Shown piece by piece: positions 20,503-32,199 of a stretch of 64,000 nucleotides of DNA (position 1 is its first letter; each line of letters starts with the position of its first letter). Made by a program: the position numbers and the translations under genes. The notes under the pieces are model-generated. The model saw nothing but the letters and a program-made list of their open reading frames with translations. It made no database searches and was not told the origin of the DNA. Origin of the DNA: an uncultured Alphaproteobacteria bacterium (GTDB lineage Bacteria > Pseudomonadota > Alphaproteobacteria > Rhodobacterales > Rhodobacteraceae); contig CACIAQ010000003.1 in NCBI GenBank assembly GCA_902584635.1, positions 28,882-92,881 on the forward strand. Direction: 5' to 3'.

Positions 20503-22160
20503 TGGTTGACTATAGGGATACGCCTACCGAGAGCAAATGGTCTTTTTGATATTTTAGGTCCCGGACAAGCTTGATATCTTTTGTATTCGCTCAGATGTAG
20601 AAGATCTTTAACTTTTAAAACTATTTTTTCTGAAAACCCTTTTTCAATAACTTCGTTAACAGAAAGATCGTCCTCAATAAGGGACTCCAAAATGGAATCG
20701 AGTTCATCGTAATTCGGTAGAGAGTCTGTATCTTTTTGATCGAAGGCCAACTCAGCAGATGGCTCTTTCAATATAATATTATCTGGTATAGGTTTTTTTA
20801 CTGAGAAATTATTTGTTTTAGAAGTAGAATTTCTCCATTTGCTAAGTTCATATACTTTTGTCTTGTAAACATCTTTAAGTGGATTGTAAGCTCCCGCCAT
20901 ATCTCCATAAATAGTTGAATAACCAACCGCAATCTCGGACTTATTTCCAGTGGATAAAAGTAAGTGCTTTTCTTTATTTGAAAAGGCCATCAATAAAACG
21001 GCCCTAATTCGAGATTGTATATTCTCTTCAGTAACATCTCTACTTTTACCTTGGAACAAGGGAGCCAAATGCTGATCCACTTTATCTATTATCTCTTGAA
21101 TAGTTATTAATTCAAAATTAATATCAAGATTTTTTGACAGTTGTTGTGCATCATCTAAAGACGACTTCGAATTAAATTTTGATGGCAATCCCAAACAAAC
21201 TACGTTGTCAGAACCCAACGCATCCACTGCCATTGCTGCTACAAGAGCACTATCAATTCCTCCTGACAAGCCAATAACAACTTTTTGGAAATTAGATTTC
21301 AAAACATAATCTCTTAAGCCTAGTACGATCGCGTTGTAATCCTGGCTTATACTGGAACCAATTTCTTCTAAAGAGTTTGGTAGTGGACTCCATCCGTCCA
21401 TTCTCTTTTCAAAAGTAATCTGTAGCGTTTTCTCTTGAAACTGAGGGAACTGGCAGACAATAGCGCCGTTTTTATCATATATAAAAGAGCCCCCATCAAA
21501 TACTAAATCATCTTGCCCTCCAACAAGATTTAAATAGATGATAGAAAGGTCGGACTCTTTACATCGCTCTTTAATTATTTTCTGTCTTTTACATAGCTTA
21601 TTGGATTCATAAGGTGAACCATTTGGGATAATTATGATATCAGCTCCTAACTCTTTTAGTCTGCAAATAATATCTGGGTGCCAGGCGTCTTCACATATTG
21701 GAAACCCAATCTTTAAAGCTCCAATATCCAAGAGCTCCAATTCATGTCCAGAGACAAAAAATCTTTTCTCGTCAAAAACATCATAGTTTGGTAAGTGAGA
21801 CTTTTTGCTGACTATTTTTATAGTTCCCCTGTATATAGAAATAAATGCATTATAAATTTTTCCATCCAAAATCCATGGGGCTCCAACTAGAATTCTGACT
21901 TTAAGATTTATCGTTTTACGCGCAATATTTTGAATTTGCAAAGATATATTTTCTAAAAAAGACCTCTTATTAACAAGATCTAGGGGTTGGTATCCACTAA
22001 CAAACATTTCCGGAAAAATAATTAGATCTGATCTTTTTTTTTCAGCCTCGTTAGCTTTAACCAACACATATTCTGAGTTAGACTGTATTCGTCCAACTGT
22101 AGAGTTAGACTGGGCTAATGAAATTTTAAGTCGAGCGAGACTCATCGACAAACCGTCCAA
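20490..22160 (-). CDS. nadE: NAD+ synthase, glutamine-hydrolysing
   Basis: N-terminal nitrilase domain (LIIFPEMFVSGYQPLDL, FPICEDAWHPDI) and C-terminal VVIGLSGGIDSALVAAMAVDALG. Confidence 0.93.
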   Translation of the reverse strand: MDGLSMSLARLKISLAQSNSTVGRIQSNSEYVLVKANEAEKKRSDLIIFPEMFVSGYQPLDLVNKRSFLENISLQIQNIARKTINLKVRILVGAPWILDGKIYNAFISIYRGTIKIVSKKSHLPNYDVFDEKRFFVSGHELELLDIGALKIGFPICEDAWHPDIICRLKELGADIIIIPNGSPYESNKLCKRQKIIKERCKESDLSIIYLNLVGGQDDLVFDGGSFIYDKNGAIVCQFPQFQEKTLQITFEKRMDGWSPLPNSLEEIGSSISQDYNAIVLGLRDYVLKSNFQKVVIGLSGGIDSALVAAMAVDALGSDNVVCLGLPSKFNSKSSLDDAQQLSKNLDINFELITIQEIIDKVDQHLAPLFQGKSRDVTEENIQSRIRAVLLMAFSNKEKHLLLSTGNKSEIAVGYSTIYGDMAGAYNPLKDVYKTKVYELSKWRNSTSKTNNFSVKKPIPDNIILKEPSAELAFDQKDTDSLPNYDELDSILESLIEDDLSVNEVIEKGFSEKIVLKVKDLLHLSEYKRYQACPGPKISKRPFALGRRIPIVNHWKD

Positions 22161-22236
22161 AATAAATTTGCTGTTTTCTTAATTTTAGTTAAAATATCAG
22201 CCTAAGTCTATCTAGTTTTGATGATGTTCAGACGTA

Positions 22237-23724
22237 TTGAATACTTTCTTCAAGTTAGAAATCAAAACTTTAAAGTTAGAAATGTATTTGGAGGTTTTGT
22301 TGGAGATTAGTATTAAAAAGTTATGGTTGATCTTTGTTATCGTTTTAATTTGGCTACATCCCTTAACATCTTTAGCTCAGGATCAAGTGAAACAATATGA
22401 CGAGGGTAGTGTTTACGAAGGATCATTTAAAAATGGTCTTAGAAATGGTTTGGGCAAGTATACTATGCCAGATGGCTTTACATATGAAGGAGAGTGGAAA
22501 GACGACCAAATACAAGGAAAGGGAGTAGCTAGATACCCAACAGGTCAAATTTATGAAGGATCTTTTAAGCAAGGTGTCCCTAATGGAGAAGGAACAATGA
22601 CTTTTTCTGATGGAACGAAATATAAAGGGATCTGGCTAGATGGCAAAATGGAAGGAGATGGAATTCTCACTATGAATGACGGGTCAGTATTTAAGGGAAA
22701 ATTTTCCAATAATAATCGCAACGGTTATGGAGAAATGAATTATTCTGATGGCTCAACTTTTAAAGGCAATTGGAAAGATAATGAAAAGCAGGGCAACGGA
22801 ATATTAATTTACGCAGATGAAGCTACATATGAAGGCAACTGGGAAAATGGCTTTCAGCAGGGATTCGGCAAACTAACTACAGCGGATGGAGTGATTCTAG
22901 AGGGTGAGTGGAAAAACGGTAAAATCAATGGAATTGGAAAACTTATACAGTCAAATGGCGATAGATATGAAGGCACTTTAGTAGATTGGAAGAGAAATGG
23001 TAAAGGGGTATCAATTTATACTACAGGTGAAAAGTATGATGGTAGTTTTAAAAATGATCTAAGAGATGGGCAAGGAATTCTAACTGGACCAGATGGTTTC
23101 AGGTATGAAGGAAATTGGTCGCTTGGCAAAATGAACGGAAAGGGTAAAATTACTTACTCCTCAGGGTCGATATACGAAGGAACTTTTAAGGACAATCAAC
23201 CAAATGGGAAAGGTAAAATCAGTTTCAGCGATGGTGGCTCCTATGAGGGATCATGGAATAATGGAGTTATTGAAGGAAACGGTATTGCTAAATACGCTAA
23301 TGGATTAATATATGAAGGTAATTTTTCTAGGGGTAAAAATAATGGTTTTGGAAAAATGACTTATTCGGACGGTTACATCTATAAAGGAAATTGGAAAAAC
23401 GGGATACAAGAGGGTGAAGGTGAGGAAATATTTCCAAACGGAACAGTATATAAAGGCACATTCAAAAATAATCAACGACATGGCAAGGGAATAATGAAAA
23501 TGGATAATGGCTTCTCATATTCTGGAGACTGGAACTCAGGAGAAATGAGTGGGAAAGGGGTTGCTACTTATGCCAACGGAGATAAATATGAAGGCTACTT
23601 TCTTAATGGTAAGCGAGAAGGTAAAGGTGTAATGATTTTCCAAGATGGAAAGAAAATAGACACCATTTGGAAAGACGGTAAAGAGCTAAAAACTTCTACA
23701 GGTAATACTGATAGTAGTAACTAG
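22237..23724 (+). CDS. Exported MORN-repeat protein (~18 repeats); start may be internal (~22285)
   Basis: Hydrophobic signal (IKKLWLIFVIVLIWLHPLTSLAQ) followed by about 18 tandem ~23 aa YEGxWKxGxxxGxGxxxxxxG units. Confidence 0.9.
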   Translation: MNTFFKLEIKTLKLEMYLEVLLEISIKKLWLIFVIVLIWLHPLTSLAQDQVKQYDEGSVYEGSFKNGLRNGLGKYTMPDGFTYEGEWKDDQIQGKGVARYPTGQIYEGSFKQGVPNGEGTMTFSDGTKYKGIWLDGKMEGDGILTMNDGSVFKGKFSNNNRNGYGEMNYSDGSTFKGNWKDNEKQGNGILIYADEATYEGNWENGFQQGFGKLTTADGVILEGEWKNGKINGIGKLIQSNGDRYEGTLVDWKRNGKGVSIYTTGEKYDGSFKNDLRDGQGILTGPDGFRYEGNWSLGKMNGKGKITYSSGSIYEGTFKDNQPNGKGKISFSDGGSYEGSWNNGVIEGNGIAKYANGLIYEGNFSRGKNNGFGKMTYSDGYIYKGNWKNGIQEGEGEEIFPNGTVYKGTFKNNQRHGKGIMKMDNGFSYSGDWNSGEMSGKGVATYANGDKYEGYFLNGKREGKGVMIFQDGKKIDTIWKDGKELKTSTGNTDSSN

Positions 23725-23783
23725 TTTTTATTTGAAAGTTGATTATTTTTAATAAATCAATATAAGTTATAAAAATTTGATAG

Positions 23784-24833
<1,050 letters not shown>

Positions 24834-24853
24834 AACCTCAGATACAAATATAA

Positions 24854-25714
24854 ATGGCTAAAAAGTCCAAACCCCATAGATCTAATTCGTGGAGCGTACT
24901 AGCTACCACATCGGTTTTTATATGTCTTACATTTATTTTTATTTTGTGGAGGATAGACAACACTAGGACGGAACTTATTAGAACACAAATTATTGGATTT
25001 GTCGCTCCGCTAACAACGCCGTTGAATTATCCGATTAAAGTTATAGGTGACCTTGTCACATATTTTGAAATTTACTCGTCACTTTTAGAAGAGAATAAAG
25101 AACTGAAAAGAGATCTTCAGTATATGACAGGTTGGAAAGAAAAAGCCTTACAGTTAGAACAGAAAAATGCACAGCTAAGAGCCCTTAATAATGTAAAACT
25201 GAGTGAAGATCTTATATGGGTAACAGGAGAATTAATGGCTGACAGTGGAAGCCCCTTTTATCAATCAGGAGTTATAAATATTGGATTAAAAGATGGGATA
25301 AAAAATGGTTCTGCAGCGGTCGATGGACTTGGACTTGTTGGTCGAATTGCTGGCGTTGGACAAAACGTTTCGAGAGTATTATTCCTGACAGATATTTCCT
25401 CTGCAATCCCGATAAAGATAAGAAGAGTTAACCAAAAAGGTCTTTTGATTGGAGACAACAGTCAATGGCCTCTATTAGAGTTTATTGAGGAAAAAGCGCT
25501 TATTAATGTTGGTGATAGGGTTTTTACATCAGGTGATGGTAATGTATTCCCGTCGGATATTCTTGTAGGAAATATTTTCATAGATAATAAAAAAAAATTA
25601 AGGGTAAAGCCGGTTGCTAATTTTGAATCTTTGGAGTTTCTTCGAATTTTGAATACTAGAAAAATAGTTGCTGACTGGACAGAAACTGACTTGGTAGGAA
25701 TGGAGAATTTTTAA
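24854..25714 (+). CDS. mreC: Rod shape-determining protein MreC
   Basis: Position after mreB; TM segment plus coiled coil, GLVGRIAGVGQNVSRVLFLTDISSAIPIKI. Confidence 0.9.
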   Translation: MAKKSKPHRSNSWSVLATTSVFICLTFIFILWRIDNTRTELIRTQIIGFVAPLTTPLNYPIKVIGDLVTYFEIYSSLLEENKELKRDLQYMTGWKEKALQLEQKNAQLRALNNVKLSEDLIWVTGELMADSGSPFYQSGVINIGLKDGIKNGSAAVDGLGLVGRIAGVGQNVSRVLFLTDISSAIPIKIRRVNQKGLLIGDNSQWPLLEFIEEKALINVGDRVFTSGDGNVFPSDILVGNIFIDNKKKLRVKPVANFESLEFLRILNTRKIVADWTETDLVGMENF

Positions 25715-25723
25715 TATTTTAAA

Positions 25724-26224
25724 ATGTATTTTTATCAATCGAGCTTTTTAAATTATATCTTTGTTTTTGCAGTAGGGCTTATATTTATTATAACCCCTAC
25801 TGCACTAACAACTATGAGCATTAATAACACAAACTCCTTCTACCCAGATCTTTTTTTGTGCTTTATTTTCTCTTCAGCTTTAAATAAACCAAAGTCAATT
25901 AACTTATATTTAATCTTGTTCCTTTTACTTTTTTCAGACATTTTACATATGAAGCCAATAGGCCTACTTTCAATTCTTTTATTAACATCCATTTTAGCTA
26001 TACAGCGTTACCAACTGCAAATAGAGAGTTCATCATTCTACATTCATTACTTAATATTTTTTATTGTCGTTTCTTGTGTTCAGCTACTTAACCTGTTACT
26101 GCACCACATATTTTTTATCCCAATACCCAGCTTGTTTACAGTTCTCAATCAAACAATTTTTACATTAATGTGTTATCCTCTATTTGATTCACCGTATAAA
26201 ATATTAAGAGCACAAAAAAGATAA
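25724..26224 (+). CDS. mreD: Rod shape-determining protein MreD
   Basis: Position between mreC and mrdA; small polytopic membrane protein. Confidence 0.75.
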   Translation: MYFYQSSFLNYIFVFAVGLIFIITPTALTTMSINNTNSFYPDLFLCFIFSSALNKPKSINLYLILFLLLFSDILHMKPIGLLSILLLTSILAIQRYQLQIESSSFYIHYLIFFIVVSCVQLLNLLLHHIFFIPIPSLFTVLNQTIFTLMCYPLFDSPYKILRAQKR

Positions 26225-28161
26225 TGTCAAAATTCAAGGAAAATAATTTAAAGTCAAAGCTGGTCAATCGGATAAACAGAAGGATAATAGTTTCCGGCTT
26301 ATTGAAAGCAAGCGCAGTAGCACTGTTAGGCTGGCATATTAGGAAACTTCAGATTGAGGACTCTGAGGATTATAAGCTATTAGCTGATGCCAACAGAGTT
26401 AACCTTAGACTTATTCCCCCTTCGAGAGGCCTTATTTTCGATAGATTGGGAAGACCAATAGCCGTGAACGAACAAAATTACAGGGTAGTTTTCATAAGAG
26501 AACAAACTAATAATCCTCGAAACGTATTGGCGAGACTTTCCAATATCATAGATTTAGATTTAAAAATTCAAGACAAGCTTTTGCAAGATATGAAAAAAAG
26601 AAGTTCCTTTATACCAATAACCGTCGCCGAAAACCTTACTTGGGACGACTTTGCAAGAATATCAGTAAATTTGCCCAGCCTTCCGGGCATAATTCCGGAG
26701 GTAGGATTGACGCGGCATTATAAGGAATACGAAACCTACGCCCACGTAGTTGGATATGTCGGTCCTATATCCGACAAAGATCTTAAATCTGCAAAAAAAG
26801 TTGACCCAGTTCTTCAAATTCCAAAGTTCCAAATAGGAAAAGTAGGGATAGAGAAAAAGCTTGAGAAGCATTTAAGGGGGAGAGCAGGAGTTAGTAAAGT
26901 AGAGGTTAATGCGTCGGGCCGAGTAATGAGGGAGCTAAATAGAACACAAGGTAAGTCTGGAGAAAATATAAACTTAACCATAGAGACTAATCTTCAGAAG
27001 TTCACTTCAGAAAGATTGAAGGGAATGAGTGCGTCCGCAGTCCTAGTAGATATAGAGAGTGGGGATATATTGTCATTAGTTTCGACCCCAAGCTATAATC
27101 CAAATAACTTTGTACTAGGCATCTCACAATCTAATTGGAACGCTTTACTTAATGATGAAAGAAAACCTCTTTTGAATAAAGCGACTTCTGGAGCATACCC
27201 CCCAGGCTCAACATTTAAAATGATAGTAGCAGCGGCAGCACTGGAACTAGGTCTTATCGGACTCAATGATAAAATATTTTGTCCAGGATTCTATGAATTA
27301 GGCAGCAGAAAATTTCACTGTTGGCTAAAAGGCGGGCATGGGAAACTGACACTTCAAGAAGCTATTCAGAAGTCTTGTGACGTCTACTTTTATGAACTTT
27401 CTCGTAAAGTTGGGGTAAAAAGAATAGGAGCGATGGCAAGGCTACTGGGCCTTGGTCAATCTTACGACCTACCATTGACCGGTCTAAGTAAGGGACTTAT
27501 GCCCTCAAAAAAATGGAAGAAGGAAAGGATGGGGACCAGTTGGCTGGTAGGAGATACCCTCAATGTAGGTATCGGGCAAGGATTTAGCTTAGCAACACCT
27601 TTGCAGTTAGCCGTTATGACGGCAAGACTTGCTTCTGGGAGACAGATAACCCCAAACCTCATCAGAGCTCCCAATACTACTCCAACTCAACCCAAGCCAC
27701 TTTCAATAAAAGTAAACACCCTAAGTGCTATTAGAAAGGGAATGTTTGATGTTTTAAATGAAAAAGATGGTACAGCTTTTAAATTTAGATCGACTGATGA
27801 AAACTCATTAATTGCAGGTAAAACAGGTACATCTCAAGTTAGAAAAATAACACGAGAGGAGCGTGAGAAAGGTGTGATTAAGAACGAAGATTTACCTTGG
27901 AAAATGAGAGACCATGCTCTTTTCACCTGCTTTGCTCCATATAAAAAACCTAAATACGCTCTCAGTGTGGTAGTTGAGCATGGTGGGAGTGGTTCTAAGG
28001 TAGCCGCCCCGATCGCACGAGATATAATGCTCTTTCAACTGTATGGTGGAATTCCCCCCTTAACAGCTTATCCAGAAACACAAAAATTAGAAGTGCGTAG
28101 TAGACTATTAGACATAGCAAAAAAAATAAATCTAAGTGCTAACATCGACCTTAATATTTAA
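26224..28161 (+). CDS. mrdA: Penicillin-binding protein 2
   Basis: PPSRGLIFDRLGRPIAVN, ATSGAYPPGSTFKMIVAAAALE, GKTGTSQV. Confidence 0.93.
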   Translation: MSKFKENNLKSKLVNRINRRIIVSGLLKASAVALLGWHIRKLQIEDSEDYKLLADANRVNLRLIPPSRGLIFDRLGRPIAVNEQNYRVVFIREQTNNPRNVLARLSNIIDLDLKIQDKLLQDMKKRSSFIPITVAENLTWDDFARISVNLPSLPGIIPEVGLTRHYKEYETYAHVVGYVGPISDKDLKSAKKVDPVLQIPKFQIGKVGIEKKLEKHLRGRAGVSKVEVNASGRVMRELNRTQGKSGENINLTIETNLQKFTSERLKGMSASAVLVDIESGDILSLVSTPSYNPNNFVLGISQSNWNALLNDERKPLLNKATSGAYPPGSTFKMIVAAAALELGLIGLNDKIFCPGFYELGSRKFHCWLKGGHGKLTLQEAIQKSCDVYFYELSRKVGVKRIGAMARLLGLGQSYDLPLTGLSKGLMPSKKWKKERMGTSWLVGDTLNVGIGQGFSLATPLQLAVMTARLASGRQITPNLIRAPNTTPTQPKPLSIKVNTLSAIRKGMFDVLNEKDGTAFKFRSTDENSLIAGKTGTSQVRKITREEREKGVIKNEDLPWKMRDHALFTCFAPYKKPKYALSVVVEHGGSGSKVAAPIARDIMLFQLYGGIPPLTAYPETQKLEVRSRLLDIAKKINLSANIDLNI

Positions 28162-28162
28162 G

Positions 28163-29275
28163 ATGAGCTTTTTTATTAAACTTATATATATTAACTGGCC
28201 ACTTCAAATCCTGGTTCTGGCAACTGCCTTATTTGGCTTTTTAATGTTGTATTCTGTCAGTGGTGGGAGTTGGGATCCATGGACTAAACCTCAGATGACT
28301 CGATTTTTTATCAGCTTCCTTTTAATCTTCGTTATGTCCGCAATTAGTATTTCCTTTTGGCAAAAGATATCTCCTTTCAGCTATATTTTAGGTTTAGCAT
28401 TATTAATTGCAGTTTATTTTTTCGGTGAAACAGGAATGGGCGCAAAAAGGTGGTTAGATTTAAAAGTAATAAAATTACAGCCATCAGAAGCGTTCAAAAT
28501 ATCAATAGTTATGACCCTTGCTTATTATTATCATAAGCTTCCTGTAAGTAAGGTGTCACATCCCTTTTACGTTTTGGTCCCGCTTTTATTAATCATAATT
28601 CCAGCTTTTATAGTTTTTCGGCAACCAGATCTCGGAACAGCCTTAGTTATTATTCTTATAGGCATTTTTGTTATGTTCATTGCCGGGGTACATTTTGGAT
28701 ATTTTTTATTTGGAGGAATTAGCTTCTTAGCATTATTGTTTGTATTATTTAAGAGTCGTGGCACAGAGTGGCAACTATTACGAGACTATCATTTCAAAAG
28801 GATAGATACCTTTTTAGATCCATCAACAGATCCACTAGGGTCAGGTTATCATATAACACAGTCAAAAATTGCTTTGGGTTCAGGAGGTCTTTTCGGGAAG
28901 GGTTATATGCAAGGATCACAAAGTCAGCTTAATTTCCTACCTGAAAAACATACTGATTTTATTTTCACTACACTAGCTGAGGAGTTTGGGTTTTTTGGTA
29001 CAATTGGTCTTCTTATAATTTATAGCCTCATCGTTTTTCTATGTATTTATTCAGCACTAGCCACTACGAACAAATATTCTCGTTTATTGATAACCGGTCT
29101 ATGCATGACTTTTTTTACTTATTTCTCGATAAACATCGCAATGGTAATGGGCCTATTACCTGTTGTGGGGATACCTCTGCCATTAGTTTCCTATGGAGGA
29201 TCTTCTATGATTGTAGTCATGTTGAGCTTTGGGCTCATCCAAAGCGCTTATGTGCATAAAAATAATAGGTTTTGA
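28163..29275 (+). CDS. rodA: Rod shape-determining protein RodA (start taken at ATG 28163 inside the longer ORF)
   Basis: SEDS family: GMGAKRWLDLKVIKLQPSEAFKI, FRQPDLGTALVI, NFLPEKHTDFIFTTLAEEFGF. Confidence 0.93.
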   Translation: MSFFIKLIYINWPLQILVLATALFGFLMLYSVSGGSWDPWTKPQMTRFFISFLLIFVMSAISISFWQKISPFSYILGLALLIAVYFFGETGMGAKRWLDLKVIKLQPSEAFKISIVMTLAYYYHKLPVSKVSHPFYVLVPLLLIIIPAFIVFRQPDLGTALVIILIGIFVMFIAGVHFGYFLFGGISFLALLFVLFKSRGTEWQLLRDYHFKRIDTFLDPSTDPLGSGYHITQSKIALGSGGLFGKGYMQGSQSQLNFLPEKHTDFIFTTLAEEFGFFGTIGLLIIYSLIVFLCIYSALATTNKYSRLLITGLCMTFFTYFSINIAMVMGLLPVVGIPLPLVSYGGSSMIVVMLSFGLIQSAYVHKNNRF

Positions 29276-29276
29276 T

Positions 29277-30209
29277 TTGAATATTTTTGTTTCAACCGGA
29301 CCTAGAATAGCAGAATATAAGAAAGTTCTGTTAGATGAAATCAAAGATCAATCTTTAGACTGCACCCTTATCGAAGACATATCAAAGACTAGTGATATAA
29401 ACGCAATAATATATTCTGATGATAGTGACATATCCGACTTTTCCATTTTTTCAGATGAAACCATAATATTTTCAATATTTGCTGGTGTTGAAAAAACACT
29501 CCTGAATAAAACTATCAGGCAACCATTGGTAAGATTAATTGATGTTGAAATGACAGAGTGTATGGCCGAATGGTGTGTCGCTCATGTATTGAGGTATCAT
29601 CTTGATCTAGATAAATTTATTAAGCCAATAAAAAACGAATGGGTAACCTATGGCAAAGAAAGGTTACTTGCAACTCAAGTTGATATTGGAATACTAGGTC
29701 TCGGAACATTGGGCTCAGCCACTGCTAATAAGTTTAAGAAACTCGATTTTAATGTAACAGGTTGGTCTGCAACTGAAAAAAAAATAAGTGGAGTAAATTC
29801 ATTAGTAGGGCAAGAAGGTTTAAGAAAAATTTTATCAACCTCCGATTATTTAATTCTTCTATTACCACTTACAGAGAAAACAAAAACCATTATAAATTCA
29901 GCCTCACTCAAAATTGTTAAGAACGGAGCAGTATTGATCAATGCTGGTAGAGGTGGCCTAATTGAAGATAATGACCTTCTTAAAGCACTTGATAGTGGAA
30001 AAATATCTGGGTGCACGTTAGACGTGTTTAACGAAGAACCGCTACCACATGAGCATCCTTTTTGGTTCCACGATAAAGTAACGATTACCCCTCATATCTC
30101 TGCTCCAACTCGATTGGAAAGCTCTATTAAGTCTATCCTAGCAAACATCAGCAGGATAAAAGAAGGGTTACAACCCATCGGATTGGTGACGAAAGAGCGT
30201 TTCTATTAA
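29277..30209 (+). CDS. Glyoxylate/hydroxypyruvate reductase, D-2-hydroxyacid dehydrogenase family
   Basis: DIGILGLGTLGSATANKF, INAGRGGLIEDNDLLKAL, SGCTLDVFNEEPLPHEHPFW; probable TTG start. Confidence 0.88.
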   Translation: MNIFVSTGPRIAEYKKVLLDEIKDQSLDCTLIEDISKTSDINAIIYSDDSDISDFSIFSDETIIFSIFAGVEKTLLNKTIRQPLVRLIDVEMTECMAEWCVAHVLRYHLDLDKFIKPIKNEWVTYGKERLLATQVDIGILGLGTLGSATANKFKKLDFNVTGWSATEKKISGVNSLVGQEGLRKILSTSDYLILLLPLTEKTKTIINSASLKIVKNGAVLINAGRGGLIEDNDLLKALDSGKISGCTLDVFNEEPLPHEHPFWFHDKVTITPHISAPTRLESSIKSILANISRIKEGLQPIGLVTKERFY

Positions 30210-31900
30210 AAAAGAATAATTCCTAAAACTACTAGTAGCACAATAGCAATGAATAGAACCATAGTACCTGAGGTAAGTATTCTTGTCATAACACCTTCCG
30301 GCCCAGATACCCGATATACTTTATCTAAAAACAACTGCAAAGATTTGTTGAAAAGTTTTAATCCTTTTTGTTCTACTATCTCGAGAAATAATAAAAGCTT
30401 AAGTATGAAAAAGGGTAGAAACACGCGATAGGTCCAATCAAAATCAAGATTTATTGAGCGTGTCTCAGAAGGCAGTTGCCTAAGTTTGCTCAAAATAATG
30501 AAAGCTAAAATAGCAAAACACAATAGTTGCAACTGCGTTAAAATGTGTTCAAACGTATATGGATTATATTTAACTTCAAAAGGCATAAGTGCGTACAAAT
30601 TGTTTGGAAACACCCCTATAAAGATACAAACGATTGCTGTTAACCCCATTGCAAGTAACATGTTTATAGGTGCTTCATTTGGTCTTTTGCCTGAATCATG
30701 ATGAAAAAAAGTAAAATAGGGAACTTTTATCCCAGAATGAGATAAAACACCAGCTGACGCAAAAACAAGAATTAACCAAATAAATTGATAGTGTTCTTTT
30801 CCTGCTCCACTCATAATAAGCGATTTACTGACAAATCCAGAAAATAGGGGGAAAGCCGATATCGATGCCGCTCCAATAAGGCAAAAGATTGCTGTTAGAG
30901 GCATAGTCCTGTATAAACCTCCTAACTCCGATGCTCTTGAAGTACCCGTTCTAAAAAGAACGGCACCAACACTCATAAAGAGTAGAGCTTTATACAAAAT
31001 ATGAGAGAAGGCGTGCGCCGCAGTGCCATTTAGGGCTAACTCCGTTCCTATACCTACACCAACAACCATAAAACCAAGTTGATTATTGAGGCTGTATGCT
31101 AATACCTTTCTCAAATCATTCTCTACCTCTGCAAAGAAAATAGGAAATACGGTCATAGCAGCGCCAATATAAATCAGAAGTTCCGTTCCTGGAAATCCTC
31201 GTGCCAACGCGTAAACTGCAAGTTTTGTGGTGAAAGCAGAAAGTATTACAGTGCCTGTTACAGTGGCAGACGGATAGCTGTCTTGGAGCCAATTATGCAA
31301 AAATGGGAAAGCACACTTTATGCCGAACGCAACAAAAATAAAAGCTGTAGCCAAACTATTTAGATCCATTTTTATAAAAGATATTGATCCAGTCTCAAAA
31401 TAAAAAAGAGCAACCCCAAAAAGCAAAACAACTCCTGATAAAACTTGAATAATAAGATACCGCATTCCAGAGTGGTAAGCGCCTTCGGTTTTTCGAGCCC
31501 AAATCAAGAAAACAGATGATATAGCTGTAAGCTCCCAATAAACAAAAAGCGTTATAAGGTCCCCGGCGAAAACAGCTCCTATAGCTGCTCCTGAATAAAT
31601 AAGAGCTATAAAGGGCTGAGTACTTTCTCGAAGATGGAATGCGAATAAATTTCCTAAAAAAGCAGCTATACAAAAAATAATTCCAAATACGGTCGAAAGC
31701 TTATCTACTCTCATAAAGTTCAGTTTATGGTCCAAAAATTGGACCTTAAATCCCTCATCCCAGTCCCCATTAAGTAAAACTAATAGTGCTATCACAGGGA
31801 CTACGCAGACGAATGAAGACTTAAAAACCCCTTTGGGTATAAAGATTGATACTAGTCCTCCTATCAAAAAGTAAAATGGGAGAGGAAGTGTTGCTAACAT
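30206..31900 (-). CDS. Na+/H+ antiporter MrpD/NuoL-like subunit
   Basis: Polytopic; FVYWELTAISSVFLIWARKTEGAYHSGMRYLIIQVLSG, RKVLAYSLNNQLGFMVVGVG. Confidence 0.85.
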   Translation of the reverse strand: MLATLPLPFYFLIGGLVSIFIPKGVFKSSFVCVVPVIALLVLLNGDWDEGFKVQFLDHKLNFMRVDKLSTVFGIIFCIAAFLGNLFAFHLRESTQPFIALIYSGAAIGAVFAGDLITLFVYWELTAISSVFLIWARKTEGAYHSGMRYLIIQVLSGVVLLFGVALFYFETGSISFIKMDLNSLATAFIFVAFGIKCAFPFLHNWLQDSYPSATVTGTVILSAFTTKLAVYALARGFPGTELLIYIGAAMTVFPIFFAEVENDLRKVLAYSLNNQLGFMVVGVGIGTELALNGTAAHAFSHILYKALLFMSVGAVLFRTGTSRASELGGLYRTMPLTAIFCLIGAASISAFPLFSGFVSKSLIMSGAGKEHYQFIWLILVFASAGVLSHSGIKVPYFTFFHHDSGKRPNEAPINMLLAMGLTAIVCIFIGVFPNNLYALMPFEVKYNPYTFEHILTQLQLLCFAILAFIILSKLRQLPSETRSINLDFDWTYRVFLPFFILKLLLFLEIVEQKGLKLFNKSLQLFLDKVYRVSGPEGVMTRILTSGTMVLFIAIVLLVVLGIILF

Positions 31901-32191
31901 TTACTTTTCCTCCATGCCTGGATAATCTTCACTGTCCACTGCTTTTTTGGCATAGAAATTTTCTGGTCTACCCAAAAGTAACCTTAGTAATCGTGATCCA
32001 AATATTATAATTGAAAACATTATAAAACCATAAATGCTATAAAAATTATAAGTACTCTCAATTTCAAAATAGACATATCTCTTAACAAAAAAATCTGTCA
32101 AGAATAAGCAAAAACACAGAATAAAGAATGCAACCAGTAGAGCTCGAAGTCGGCTAGCTTTCTCAAAAAATATTAATGGGTTAAATTTCAT
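31901..32191 (-). CDS. Small membrane protein within the Mrp operon
   Basis: 96 aa with 2 TM segments, tightly packed in the operon. Confidence 0.6.
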   Translation of the reverse strand: MKFNPLIFFEKASRLRALLVAFFILCFCLFLTDFFVKRYVYFEIESTYNFYSIYGFIMFSIIIFGSRLLRLLLGRPENFYAKKAVDSEDYPGMEEK

Positions 32192-32199
32192 TTACCTAC

